The notes beneath the pieces are model-generated. The model was not told the origin of the DNA. It did no database searches and saw only the letters and a program-made list of their open reading frames with translations. This document shows, piece by piece, positions 25,606-34,731 of a stretch of 64,000 bases of DNA. The DNA comes from Oligoflexales bacterium (GTDB lineage Bacteria; Bdellovibrionota_B; Oligoflexia; Oligoflexales; RGVZ01). The stretch's first letter is position 1. Every line of letters begins with the position of its first letter. A program made the translations under genes and the position numbers. The stretch lies in NCBI GenBank assembly GCA_947445775.1, contig CANFEB010000002.1, forward strand, positions 82,175-146,174, written 5' to 3'.

Positions 25606-28086
25606 CTAAAGATTCAACGACAGCGGATCGCGCAGGATTTCTTTGCGCAGGGCAATTGCGTAGGGAGAGACTCCAGTAATTCCGGATTGCCCCAGTGATT
25701 GCATATAGGTCGCGACGCGGAACAGAACATTCATGATATCGCCGGCACCGAAACCATCGGTGGCGATTTCCTTGACGAGTTCTTCCCAGCGGATTCCAGA
25801 CAACCACCGATGCACGATGTATGCACCTGCCGGGTTGATTTCGCGCAGCGGTGCAGTTTCCGAATTGCGATCGACTTCAGCTTTTCTCTTCCACGATCCA
25901 CGCCGTCCCGTCGACAAGTCGTACAAATCTTCAAAGAGTTCGATCGGGTACAGCTCGCGAAGTTCAGCATCGACATCAGGAATTTTGAATGGAAAACGGT
26001 AGGCGTCACTCATTCTTGGTTCTTTGAAACGCGCCAAGGAAAAGGCGCCCATGAGTTCAGCAAAACGCCCAAGATTTTCCGCCTGCAAGGTATTGTCGGC
26101 AATCCTGCGTGCGATCAGCATGCCGCCAGCCTGCGGAAAGTAACGCGCGACGCTGCCAAAGGACGTCAGTTTTTCGGTGTCATCCAGGGCGCCAATAGAA
26201 TGCAGGTGCAAATGCATATGGGCAAGGCGGCTCGATGCGACGCGATCTTCGATATAGGTGTGGCATTTGCGGCGATGCTTGCAGGTCGGACACAGCGACG
26301 TGGCATTATCTTCTTTCCAGAAATTGACGATTTCAGAGGTCGGGGAACGGCACGGCAATTTTTGATCGCTCAAGTGATCCTGGACATCACCCGTTTGAAC
26401 AATGGAAAGGTCGGCCTTCCTGTCTTTGAAGGCCAGAAAACTTTTTTCGTAAAATTGCTCAATGGCACGCAGGCTGAATCCGCGGCCGATCAGTCCGAGA
26501 AATGTCGTTGGATCTTTGCGAAGCCGCGACTCACAAGCTTCGCGAGACGTGGCTCCCATTCGCCCAAAATAATCCGGTGCGGGCCAAAGGCTGTAACCGA
26601 TGGCGTCTCGTCCGCGCCTTCCAGCCCGACCCAGCATTTGCAGCACTTCCGAGGGCGCATAGTTGGTAAAACCCTGGTCCCCGGGGCGGTCATAGTCAGA
26701 GATTAGCGTGGACCGGACTGAGAAGTTGATCCCAAGGCTCAGACCCATGGTCGCCGTGCAAAAACGCAGGAGCCCGTTTTTCAATAATTGCTCGATTGCC
26801 ATTCGAACGGGGGCTGCAAGTCCAGAATGATGCCAAGCCACGCCATAGGTTTGGATCGCGCGCCGTAGGTCCTGGCTCATGAAGGACAGGGCTCGGACCT
26901 CGCCGTGGATTTTCTGCAAGGCCTCACCAATTTTTTGGCTGTCTTCGAGGGGCAAGGGCTGCATCTCGCGAACAATCGCAACCGCCAGCCGCTCGCACGC
27001 AATGCGGCGGCCAGCATACATGATGCACGGAGTGAGTTCCCGATCCAGGATGGACTTGGCAAGGAGGGCGATTTCCTCGGGTTGTGGGGCACGGTCTGGG
27101 CGTCCGCCGGTATCTGGCTTCTCAAATAATTTCGGCGGCAGTTGATCAGCCAAAATCCACTCGTCTTGACAGTGAACGAGGCCAGCCAAAGGCACTGGGC
27201 GATGGGTTGTCCGCACCAGTTCGCACGGGAGTTTCCTGATATTGGTGAGCCAGGTGCAAATTTCCTCGGCATTGGCGACCGATGCCGACAGCATTAGCAA
27301 TTGGCATGAGGCCGGCGTCAGAATCAGGGCTTCTTCCCAGGCGCTGCCCCGGCTGGGGTCTTGGAGGTAATGATATTCATCAAAGACGACCAGGGTTCTA
27401 CCAAGGTCAGGCTCTGTGCCCAGCAGCGAGTTGCGGTAGGACTCAAGGGTTGCCACAACGATCGGGGCATTTAAATTTTCTTTGATGTCCCCCGTGGCGA
27501 TGCCAACATTTTCGGCGCCAAAAATTGCCCGGAGTTCCCGGACTTTGTCGTTCGAAAGGCTTTTGACCGGTGTTGTGTAAGCGGCACGGAAGCCAGGTTT
27601 GTGGATGTGCGCCGCGAAAAACGATTCCACCACGCGGGTTTTTCCGGCGGAAGTCGGCGCATCGACCACGACGCTGCCGCCCTCATGAAGGATATTGCAG
27701 GCTTGTTCCTGCCAGGGGTCGAGTGCCGTGGCTGATTTAGTCACTGGCTGCATTGCCTGGGCACGCCAATTTTCCATTTGTTTGCGCGTGGTCTCGATGG
27801 CCTGCTTAGCGTCAAATTTCGAGCCTAGATTTGGCTTTGAAATTGGCCTTGAATTTGGGCGCGGATTTGGATGTGGATTTGATTTGGAACTTGACCGTGA
27901 ATTTGATTTGGAATTTGGGCTCTGGGCGTCAGGTTCAAGGCGAACACGGTGGGGCTGTCCCCTGCCACCGCTACCTCCACCGCTACCGCGCGAAGGCCCA
28001 GATCCAGCCGGCTGCGAGGAGGTTTCCTCGCGACGCCGACTGGGTTTTCCGGACTTGCCAGATTTGGAATTTTTTCTTCGGGTCAT
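25606..28086 (-). CDS. Ski2/Mtr4-like DExH helicase with disordered basic N-terminus
   Basis: An 826-residue superfamily 2 helicase. Motif I DAPTSAGKT is at 142-150, motif II DEYH at 236-239, motif III LSASVAN and motif VI QMLGRAGRRG, all typical of the Ski2-like branch of RNA helicases. Residues 1-95 are a Ser/Asn/Pro/Arg/Lys-rich tail with dipeptide repeats (SNSRSSSKSNPHPNPRPN), encoded by degenerate short DNA repeats near 27822-27945. A Cys cluster CPTCKHRRKC near residue 600 may bind zinc or an Fe-S cluster. A role in RNA processing or decay is likely; bacterial members are poorly studied. It ends close to the copy 1 repeat and starts 3 bases after glnN. Confidence 0.85.
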   Translation of the reverse strand: MTRRKNSKSGKSGKPSRRREETSSQPAGSGPSRGSGGGSGGRGQPHRVRLEPDAQSPNSKSNSRSSSKSNPHPNPRPNSRPISKPNLGSKFDAKQAIETTRKQMENWRAQAMQPVTKSATALDPWQEQACNILHEGGSVVVDAPTSAGKTRVVESFFAAHIHKPGFRAAYTTPVKSLSNDKVRELRAIFGAENVGIATGDIKENLNAPIVVATLESYRNSLLGTEPDLGRTLVVFDEYHYLQDPSRGSAWEEALILTPASCQLLMLSASVANAEEICTWLTNIRKLPCELVRTTHRPVPLAGLVHCQDEWILADQLPPKLFEKPDTGGRPDRAPQPEEIALLAKSILDRELTPCIMYAGRRIACERLAVAIVREMQPLPLEDSQKIGEALQKIHGEVRALSFMSQDLRRAIQTYGVAWHHSGLAAPVRMAIEQLLKNGLLRFCTATMGLSLGINFSVRSTLISDYDRPGDQGFTNYAPSEVLQMLGRAGRRGRDAIGYSLWPAPDYFGRMGATSREACESRLRKDPTTFLGLIGRGFSLRAIEQFYEKSFLAFKDRKADLSIVQTGDVQDHLSDQKLPCRSPTSEIVNFWKEDNATSLCPTCKHRRKCHTYIEDRVASSRLAHMHLHLHSIGALDDTEKLTSFGSVARYFPQAGGMLIARRIADNTLQAENLGRFAELMGAFSLARFKEPRMSDAYRFPFKIPDVDAELRELYPIELFEDLYDLSTGRRGSWKRKAEVDRNSETAPLREINPAGAYIVHRWLSGIRWEELVKEIATDGFGAGDIMNVLFRVATYMQSLGQSGITGVSPYAIALRKEILRDPLSLNL

Positions 28087-28089
28087 TAA

Positions 28090-30339
28090 CTACAGAATGT
28101 ATAGGAGTTCCCGGTATTTAGGAAGCGACCAAAGTGAATCATCGACCAGAAGTTCGAGTTCGTCTGAAGCCTGGCGCACGGCCTCCATTAGCCCCATCCC
28201 TTCGCCGGCCAGCCTTTCAGCCAGTTTTTCTTCGTCGTGGATGGCAGCGGTTGCCTCCACAAAAGTTTTCAGGAGGCTCGTTTGTTCAACGAGGGTTCCG
28301 TACAGTCTGGTCAGACCCTCAAAGCGTGTAGCGACAGCCTTGGGCGTTTTGCCCATGGCCCGACTGCAAGCTTCGACGGCGGCAGATTGCTGGGAAATTT
28401 GGCATTCAACCGCAGGAAGAACCTGCGTGCTGACCATTTCCAGCAGGGTTTCGAGTTCGATCAACCTGATTTTATTATAGCGTTCAACAAAGACGTTGTA
28501 GCGCGCCTTGGATTCTTCCTTGCTTAGAATGCCAAGGCGTTCCAGCAATTCTTGGGTGCGTGCCTCGTTCAATACCTTCAAGGCTTCGGGTGTAGTCCGC
28601 AGGTTGGGTAGGCCGCGCCCTTCGGCGTCCTGGTGCCAAGCTGTGGAATATCCGTTGCCTTCAAAGCGAATTTTCTTGGTGGCTTTAATCGTCTCCTGGA
28701 TCAGCGCCAGAATATGCTCGGCCGATGGGCGTTCACCGCCGCGACGGCGCAGCTCGGCGTTCATCGTCTCCAGTGCGTCAGCCGCAGCCGCATTGAGGAA
28801 GGTCAATGACGGACTGATGCTGGCCGAAGAACCGACGGCCCGGAATTCAAACTTGTTGCCCGTGAAAGCAAACGGTGAAGTCCGGTTGCGGTCAGTGTTG
28901 TCGCGGGAAATCACCGGTACCCGCGCGAGGTCCAGGTTGATCTCGCGTTGGCGCTCGGTCATGGCACCCCCACGTCCGTCGGTCAACTTGTTCAAAACCT
29001 CATCCAAGGTCTCGCCAAGAAAGACACTCATGATCGCAGGAGGAGCTTCATTGGCCCCCAGACGGAAATCGTTTCCTGCCGAAGCAATCGCCATGCGCAG
29101 CATCGCCCCATGATCGTGGATCGCCTTGATGCTGGCTGCCAAGAAATACAGGAAGCGAATGTTGTCGGATGGATTATCGCCGGGTTCAAGCATGTTGTGG
29201 CCGTTGCTGTCTGCCAGTGACCAATTGACATGCTTGCCTGATCCATTGATTCCCGCGAACGGTTTTTCATGGAACAGCACCGTCAAGTGGTGGCGCTTGC
29301 CCACGGATTTGAGTACTTCCATCACGAGCTGGTTGTGGTCCGCAGCGACGTTAGCAAATTCAAAGATCGGTGCCATTTCGCACTGATTCGGAGCCACTTC
29401 GTTGTGCCTGGTTTTGCACGGGACTCCTAATTTGTAGAGTTCTTGCTCGCATTCCATCATGAAGCTTAAAACGCGCGGCTTGATCGATCCAAAATAGTGG
29501 TCTTCGAGTTGCTGCCCCCGGGGCGGGTTCCTTCCCAGCAACGTGCGGCCGGCCAAAATTAAATCGGGGCGCAAGGCAGCAAGAGAGTCATCGACGACAA
29601 AATATTCTTGTTCTGGTCCTGCTGTCGCTACGCAGTATTTGACGTCGTCGTGACCGAGGAGGTGCAGGGCTTCGCAGGCGCGGCGATTCAACGCAGCGAG
29701 GGATTTCAGTAACGGTGTCTTCTGATCGAGGGATTCTCCGCTGTAGGAAATAAACAGCGATGGAATGCAGAGCGTGGTTCCATGCTCAGTCTGCATCAGA
29801 AACATCGGTGACGAGGCATCCCATACGGTATAGCCACGTGCCTCAAAGGTTGACCGGCGGCCACCCGATGGAAAACTTGATGCGTCAGGTTCAGATTGGA
29901 TTAATTCTTTGCCTGTGAATCTCTCGACGGCACAGCCTTTGTTGTCAAATGAGAAAAAGGAGTCGTGCTTTTCGGCGGTGGCTCCTGTTTGAGGTTGGAA
30001 CCAGTGGCAATAGTGAGTCGCGCCTTTAGAGATCGCCCAGTCTTTCACAGCATGGGCAACGAGGTCGGCAAGTTCGCGCGGCAGTGATTCCCCGCTGGTT
30101 GCGTACTCTTTTAGTTTGGCGACGTCATGGGACTTCAGCTTTTTTTCCATCAGTTCAAAGCTGAAGGTGTTGCGTCCAAAAAATTCCGAAACCTTGAGCG
30201 GAGCATCGTCGGAACCCGCGGGGCGTTGAAATCCTCGACTGCGGCGCGCGGATGCAATGGCGGCGGCGTGCATGCGCTCTGATGAACGATTCGAACTGTT
30301 GGGGGCGGATAGGGTCGTTGTTGTAACGGAGGCAGACAT
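28090..30339 (-). CDS. glnN: glutamine synthetase type III
   Basis: Makes glutamine from glutamate, ammonia and ATP. The 749-residue length is that of the GSIII family (GSI is about 450). GSIII features include FGRNTFSFELMEKKL, CHWFQPQTGATAEKHDSF near the N-terminus, MECEQELYKLGVPCKTRHNEVAPNQ (read in parts), GSGKHVNWSLAD and NRTSPFAFTGNKFEFR. ATG 30339 is chosen over 30372 because GAGGAG lies 7 bases before it. The first 50 residues are low-complexity Ser/Thr/Arg. It is in a string with coaE upstream and the helicase downstream. Confidence 0.96.
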   Translation of the reverse strand: MSASVTTTTLSAPNSSNRSSERMHAAAIASARRSRGFQRPAGSDDAPLKVSEFFGRNTFSFELMEKKLKSHDVAKLKEYATSGESLPRELADLVAHAVKDWAISKGATHYCHWFQPQTGATAEKHDSFFSFDNKGCAVERFTGKELIQSEPDASSFPSGGRRSTFEARGYTVWDASSPMFLMQTEHGTTLCIPSLFISYSGESLDQKTPLLKSLAALNRRACEALHLLGHDDVKYCVATAGPEQEYFVVDDSLAALRPDLILAGRTLLGRNPPRGQQLEDHYFGSIKPRVLSFMMECEQELYKLGVPCKTRHNEVAPNQCEMAPIFEFANVAADHNQLVMEVLKSVGKRHHLTVLFHEKPFAGINGSGKHVNWSLADSNGHNMLEPGDNPSDNIRFLYFLAASIKAIHDHGAMLRMAIASAGNDFRLGANEAPPAIMSVFLGETLDEVLNKLTDGRGGAMTERQREINLDLARVPVISRDNTDRNRTSPFAFTGNKFEFRAVGSSASISPSLTFLNAAAADALETMNAELRRRGGERPSAEHILALIQETIKATKKIRFEGNGYSTAWHQDAEGRGLPNLRTTPEALKVLNEARTQELLERLGILSKEESKARYNVFVERYNKIRLIELETLLEMVSTQVLPAVECQISQQSAAVEACSRAMGKTPKAVATRFEGLTRLYGTLVEQTSLLKTFVEATAAIHDEEKLAERLAGEGMGLMEAVRQASDELELLVDDSLWSLPKYRELLYIL

Positions 30340-30381
30340 TGGTTGGCTCCTCATCGGTGGGTGAAAAGGCACAACCGCAGA

Positions 30382-31071
30382 TTAGGTGGCGTTGCTAGAT
30401 TTCTGCAAGCCTTTTTCGCTGCGAAAAGCTTTCTGGAGTAGGCTTAGACTGTATTCGACAGACTCAGCCATGGATTCCAGGGGTGCAGCGGTGTCGAATG
30501 CGAGGTTAGCCATTGCAGCTTTGGCAGAAGCATCCATTTGTCCGGCGAGCATTTTCTCTGCAACGGCCCGGGGGACGCCGCGTTGGTGCTCAAGGCGGTC
30601 CAGTTGCATGCTTCGTGGGCAGTGGGTGGCCCAGACTTCGCGGAAATGTTTTTGGGATCCCGTTTCAAAAATCAGTGCTGCTTCATAGAAGAAAATATTT
30701 GGTTTCTTGTCCAAGCCTTTGCGGGCCAATTCTTCGTGAAGTTCTTGCCGGATTGCGGGATGCATGATGGCGTCCAACTTCGCCCGTGCGTCGGCATCCG
30801 CAAATATAATATTTCGCAAATTTTTCCGGTCCAAATGTCCGGTCGAGTCAAGGATGTTGGGGCCAAAGGTTTGGACGATCGCCGCCAAAGCTGGGAGCCC
30901 GGGCATGACCACGCGGTGCGCCAGTTCATCGGCATCAATGACGGTGAAGCCCTTGTCTCGCAATATTTTTGCTAGTGTGGACTTGCCAGTGGCGATGCCG
31001 CCAGTCAGGGCAATTCCCCATGATTTAATCAAGGGCTCAAAAATTGTAGGAGATTTGTGCTTCAAGGCCAT
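30382..31071 (-). CDS. coaE: dephospho-CoA kinase
   Basis: Phosphorylates dephospho-CoA in the last step of coenzyme A synthesis. P-loop GGIATGKST follows a short beta strand (WGIALT); IDADELAHRVVMPG, HPAIRQEL and EAALIFETG are the CoA-binding and lid motifs of the family. The start is uncertain: ATG 31071 gives 229 residues, while GTG 31077 and TTG 31092 are possible. All lie inside the end of the upstream gene, so the two are translationally coupled. The last 20 residues extend a little past the usual end. Confidence 0.92.
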   Translation of the reverse strand: MALKHKSPTIFEPLIKSWGIALTGGIATGKSTLAKILRDKGFTVIDADELAHRVVMPGLPALAAIVQTFGPNILDSTGHLDRKNLRNIIFADADARAKLDAIMHPAIRQELHEELARKGLDKKPNIFFYEAALIFETGSQKHFREVWATHCPRSMQLDRLEHQRGVPRAVAEKMLAGQMDASAKAAMANLAFDTAAPLESMAESVEYSLSLLQKAFRSEKGLQKSSNAT

Positions 31072-32590
31072 CCTCACCCAAGCCGGTTTCAAATGCCATA
31101 CCGCGGCGACGTCCGCGCGATTTCTTTTTTGATTTGCTGGACGGTGCGTTGATGCTCGCCTCGATTGTGCTGGTCACCCATACTGCGCCAAAAGCAAGTA
31201 AACCCAACGTGGCGTTTTGGTCGCTCGACTTGGCGAAGGTCTTTTGTTTGTTTGCCTCAGCCTCGTTGTATTCAAACTCCGCCGAGGCCGGCGACGTCGA
31301 GTCCCGCGCGGTAATGTACTTGTTGTAATTTATTTTCGCAGATGCCGCATTCGATGAGTTGATGAAATAGAGGGCCAGTGCCCCGCCTTGGGCGGCAGTG
31401 AATGCGCCGCCAAGCAGGTAATTCCTGTTTTGGTATTGGCCAGCTCCGAACGGCAAAAATTTAATGACGGGATTGCGCGATCCGGCTGAAGCCTTTTTCG
31501 TTGCGGCAACCCGTGGAAAAAGTTCTTCAGTTGAGGGCGGCCCAGATTGGCTTGGCGCTTCAGCCACGGAAGGCAAAGGCGATTCGGCCACCGAGGGCGG
31601 CGCCATGGTATCCATTGGCGGTGCAACGGGCGCGGCCATTGCAGGCGGCGGCTGCTGTTGCGGGTAGTAATAATACGGCGACGGGGCCTGGTACATTGGG
31701 GGGCTGAAGCCGGGGGCATAGCCGGGGTTGTAACCGGGTGCGTAGCCTGGGTTGTAGCCTGGGTTGTAGCCGGGCGCGTAGCCTGGGTTGTAGCCAGGGG
31801 CACCCTGATAATTCGGGTAGTTTGGATAGGATGGTGGATACGCGGGAGCCTGCTGATAAGGCTGCTGATAAGGCTGCTGATATCCAGGTTGCGCGTACCC
31901 CTGCTGGGGCGCCGGATTGGAGCCTGGGCCGTAACCGGGCTGATAACTCGGAGCCTGCTGCTGCCTTGGTTGCTGCCGCGGTGCTGCCGGCCTAAGCTGA
32001 GAAGGCTGTGAAGGCCGACTAGGTTGAGGTGCCCTGGGCGTTGGCGATCTAGGAGCTGAAAAGCTTGCGGCGGGCCCGGACTCAGTCCCGGCAAAATCGT
32101 CCCCGAAAAGATTTTGACCTTTTTTGAGCGGTTGTTTGCCTGGGGCACCGGCGGCGCTTCGCCGTTGAGGCAGCGCCTGTTTCCGCCCGGCAACTGTTGG
32201 GCGAGCCCCTGGTGATTGCCGTTTTGGAGCCTGGGCTTTAATAAGAGTCACGTTGACGGTGTTGCGGGCATTCACCTTGACTAGGGTTTTGATACGTTGG
32301 GGCTGATAACCGGGAGCTGAAACGCTAATCACCTGGATCCCTGGATCGACTTCAAAAGCATTGCCTGCATTGCCCAAGATGATGCCGTCTTGAGTCACCG
32401 TGGCTCCCCGGACGTTGCAAGTCACGGTCAAGATGGTTTGTTTGATCAGCACTTTTTTTACGGGTTGTGCCTTGCTCGACGCTCGCGTTACTGGTCTAGC
32501 TGATGGTGCCTTTGCTGAAATCGATCCCAAGTCTGATCCCAGAAATGTCACCGCAATCATCAAGCGAATGAATAGTGGTTTGATGTTCAT
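31037..32590 (-). CDS. exported PEGA-like protein with Pro/Gln/Tyr-rich repeats
   Basis: A 517-residue protein with a signal peptide (cleavage near residue 26). Residues 50-115 resemble a PEGA module (VRGATVTQDGIILGNAG). Then a long disordered region (about 120-355) is rich in Pro, Gln, Tyr and Gly, with tetrad repeats of the type PGYNPGYAPGYNPGY at 31690-31800. The C-terminal 130 residues (IKFLPFGAGQYQNRNYLLGG) resemble DUF5683-type membrane regions, with two hydrophobic helices and a final basic cluster (SKSKKKSRGRRRG). It is coupled by ATGA to the PEGA kinase, suggesting a shared envelope signalling task. Exact function is unknown. Confidence 0.72.
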   Translation of the reverse strand: MNIKPLFIRLMIAVTFLGSDLGSISAKAPSARPVTRASSKAQPVKKVLIKQTILTVTCNVRGATVTQDGIILGNAGNAFEVDPGIQVISVSAPGYQPQRIKTLVKVNARNTVNVTLIKAQAPKRQSPGARPTVAGRKQALPQRRSAAGAPGKQPLKKGQNLFGDDFAGTESGPAASFSAPRSPTPRAPQPSRPSQPSQLRPAAPRQQPRQQQAPSYQPGYGPGSNPAPQQGYAQPGYQQPYQQPYQQAPAYPPSYPNYPNYQGAPGYNPGYAPGYNPGYNPGYAPGYNPGYAPGFSPPMYQAPSPYYYYPQQQPPPAMAAPVAPPMDTMAPPSVAESPLPSVAEAPSQSGPPSTEELFPRVAATKKASAGSRNPVIKFLPFGAGQYQNRNYLLGGAFTAAQGGALALYFINSSNAASAKINYNKYITARDSTSPASAEFEYNEAEANKQKTFAKSSDQNATLGLLAFGAVWVTSTIEASINAPSSKSKKKSRGRRRGMAFETGLGEDGLEAQISYNF

Positions 32591-34680
32591 GGTTCCCGCC
32601 CTCTTTTCAGGGGCTCTGGGTTCGTGCTTTGGGAGCGGGGAAATTCGACGCTGTAGGTAATCCCACTGGCAGACGTGCTGGTGTCGATCCGACGCTCTTT
32701 GAAGTCACCGTCTGACTCAACCCGAACCGTAAAACGGCCCAATGGAAGTCTCACGGATTTTGATGCCTGTTCAAGGCGCAGTCTTTGTATTTTAGCGTTG
32801 GTATCTGGAGCAGGCGTGATCGTGACATTGGCAGGCCAACGGTTGGTGGTGATCGTCAAAGTTCGGACTTCGCCGCCCTGATAATCTCCGGTAGCCAGGG
32901 ACTTGATTTCGCTGCGTTCCAAAGTGACATTGCCCAATGACAAACGTTCGTCCTTGGCAACAGAAATTTTCCTCACATAATCACGATAGCCGTTGCGGCG
33001 AAGCGTCAAGGTGTTGGATCCAGAGTTGACGACGAGCCAGCCGCTGCCGCTCCCACGATCAATTGTGGTGCCAATGCGCTTGTTGTTGACGAAAATTTCT
33101 GCGGCCGGCCGCGATGCAATCGAAATGCGCGCGATCCCAGGCGACGGAAAATTTGAGGTAACGGCCGAGGGAATAGCTATGGCGGTTGCCACTGGTGGTG
33201 TGGCTGGCGTTGCGGCCGGGCTTGTTGGTGGCGTTGCGGGAAGTGGTTGGTGAGGGCGCGGCTTGATGGTCGGCGACGGGCGCGTGCCTTTCCTGTTCGG
33301 TTTTGTTGGTGGCGCTGAAACTTCTGGTTTGACTGAATTGGACGGAATAGACGGAATGGACGGAATGGACGGAATGGACGGAATCACCTCAACCCCCGCC
33401 AGCGGCGGAACTTCCGTGGGAGTTGGTCTGACCTGAGGGGTTGAAGTCGAGGTTGCTGGTGTAGTTGATCCTGGTGGTTTTGACACCAGGGCTGATTTGA
33501 AGTTTCGTAAAATCCGGAATTCAGTTAGCCAAAGTCCGGCCATGGCAATTGCGACAAAGATAGCGATCACCACGGGAATCTGACTGCCGCGCGTGCTGAA
33601 TCCCTGGCTGCGCAGGGATGGGCGGCGCTTGGCTCGAGATTTTTGCGGCGCAACTGGTCTGATCAGCTTGGGTGTCGCTGTTCTGATTTTCGTTTTTCGC
33701 CCGCGAGAAATCTGGGGTGCATCGGGAATCGTGGGACTGATTTCGCCGTCGAATCCAGAACCGGAGTTGGACCCGGTGGCAATCGACTCAGGCGGCTTCG
33801 TTGCACCCCGAAGAACATACGACTCCAGCTCCAAGGCGCTGGAATAAACTTTTTGCGACGACAGCCAGGCATCAATTTCAACTCCCAAATCGCTTGCGCT
33901 TTGAAATCTTGCTTCCGCATTTTTCTGCATGCAGCGGACAACCATGCGGTCAATTTCCGTGCTGAGCCCGTGGGTACGGAATCGCGGATAAACAAACTCA
34001 CCCTTGGAAATTTTTTCGATCACGTCGGAACTACTCGCCCCTTCATAGGGCAGCCGGCCAGTCAGCAATTCGTAGAAAAGCACGCCGAGGCTGCAAATGT
34101 CGCTGCGGGCATCAACGTTGCGGCCCTTGACTTGTTCTGGTGACATGTAGCTCGGCGATCCCATGAACATGCCGGTTTGTGTTTTGCGATGGTTGTGCGT
34201 GTCCTTGGCGATTCCGAAGTCCATCAATTTTAGACGGCCATCAAGGGTGACCATGACGTTTTCGGGCTTGATGTCGCGGTGGACGATTCCGGAGCGGTGG
34301 GCGTGGTCCAGGGCGCGGGATATTTCCCGGACGATGCAGGCGGCGGTTGTCTGGGGCAGGCGACGGTCGGGCCGCGCTTGCAGCATGTTGGCCAGGGTTA
34401 CGCCGTTGATGAGTTCGCCGACCAGCCAAAGTTGTTCCAACTCGGGGCCAGAAAAATCATACATCCGCATGATGTTCGGATGATCAAGGGTCGAGACGGC
34501 CAAGGCTTCTTGCTGGAACCGCGATCTGATCTCAGGATTTCGGCGCAGATGATCATGGAGAATCTTCACGGCAACGTAGCGGCCCAACTTTTCGTCGAGG
34601 GCGCGATACACGTTGGCCATGCCGCCTTCTCCGAGGCGATCAAGGATTCGGTAACGTTGTCCGAGTACGGCATTTCTCAT
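32587..34680 (-). CDS. Ser/Thr protein kinase with PEGA domain
   Basis: A 697-residue membrane kinase. The kinase domain spans about 10-275: Gly loop LGEGGMANVY (16-25), Lys39 in VAVKIL, HRDIKPENV (134-142), DFG at 154-156 and YMSPEQ. A basic linker leads to one membrane helix at about 368-385 (IPVVIAIFVAIAMAGLWL). Outside are a Pro/Thr/Ser-rich stalk, including five IPS repeats (near 433-447), and a PEGA domain (about 525-600, SIASRPAAEIFVNNKRIG). The layout is that of receptor kinases of Myxococcota and Bdellovibrionota. ATG 34680 lacks a clear Shine-Dalgarno. Confidence 0.93.
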   Translation of the reverse strand: MRNAVLGQRYRILDRLGEGGMANVYRALDEKLGRYVAVKILHDHLRRNPEIRSRFQQEALAVSTLDHPNIMRMYDFSGPELEQLWLVGELINGVTLANMLQARPDRRLPQTTAACIVREISRALDHAHRSGIVHRDIKPENVMVTLDGRLKLMDFGIAKDTHNHRKTQTGMFMGSPSYMSPEQVKGRNVDARSDICSLGVLFYELLTGRLPYEGASSSDVIEKISKGEFVYPRFRTHGLSTEIDRMVVRCMQKNAEARFQSASDLGVEIDAWLSSQKVYSSALELESYVLRGATKPPESIATGSNSGSGFDGEISPTIPDAPQISRGRKTKIRTATPKLIRPVAPQKSRAKRRPSLRSQGFSTRGSQIPVVIAIFVAIAMAGLWLTEFRILRNFKSALVSKPPGSTTPATSTSTPQVRPTPTEVPPLAGVEVIPSIPSIPSIPSIPSNSVKPEVSAPPTKPNRKGTRPSPTIKPRPHQPLPATPPTSPAATPATPPVATAIAIPSAVTSNFPSPGIARISIASRPAAEIFVNNKRIGTTIDRGSGSGWLVVNSGSNTLTLRRNGYRDYVRKISVAKDERLSLGNVTLERSEIKSLATGDYQGGEVRTLTITTNRWPANVTITPAPDTNAKIQRLRLEQASKSVRLPLGRFTVRVESDGDFKERRIDTSTSASGITYSVEFPRSQSTNPEPLKRGREP
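33335..33384. repeat. 9-bp tandem repeat in the kinase stalk
   Basis: About five copies of a GGAATGGAC-like unit encode Ile-Pro-Ser repeats in the periplasmic stalk of the kinase. Changes in copy number would keep the frame and alter stalk length. Confidence 0.85.
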
Positions 34681-34731
34681 GCCTGTGTGATCGGTTTAAG
34701 TTGCCCATAGCTTTATGATCGGACCTCACGA

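Noticed and set aside
25699..26706. 335-residue frame antisense to the helicase
   Set aside because: It lies fully within a helicase gene with all motifs and has no credible start or family.
27695..28480. 261-residue frame antisense to the helicase/glnN junction
   Set aside because: Its Gly/Phe/Asp repeats are just the reverse reading of the helicase's low-complexity tail.
31690..31800. CRISPR array
   Set aside because: The repeats are contiguous, in-frame codons for Pro-Gly-Tyr units without unique spacers. No cas genes are present in the window.
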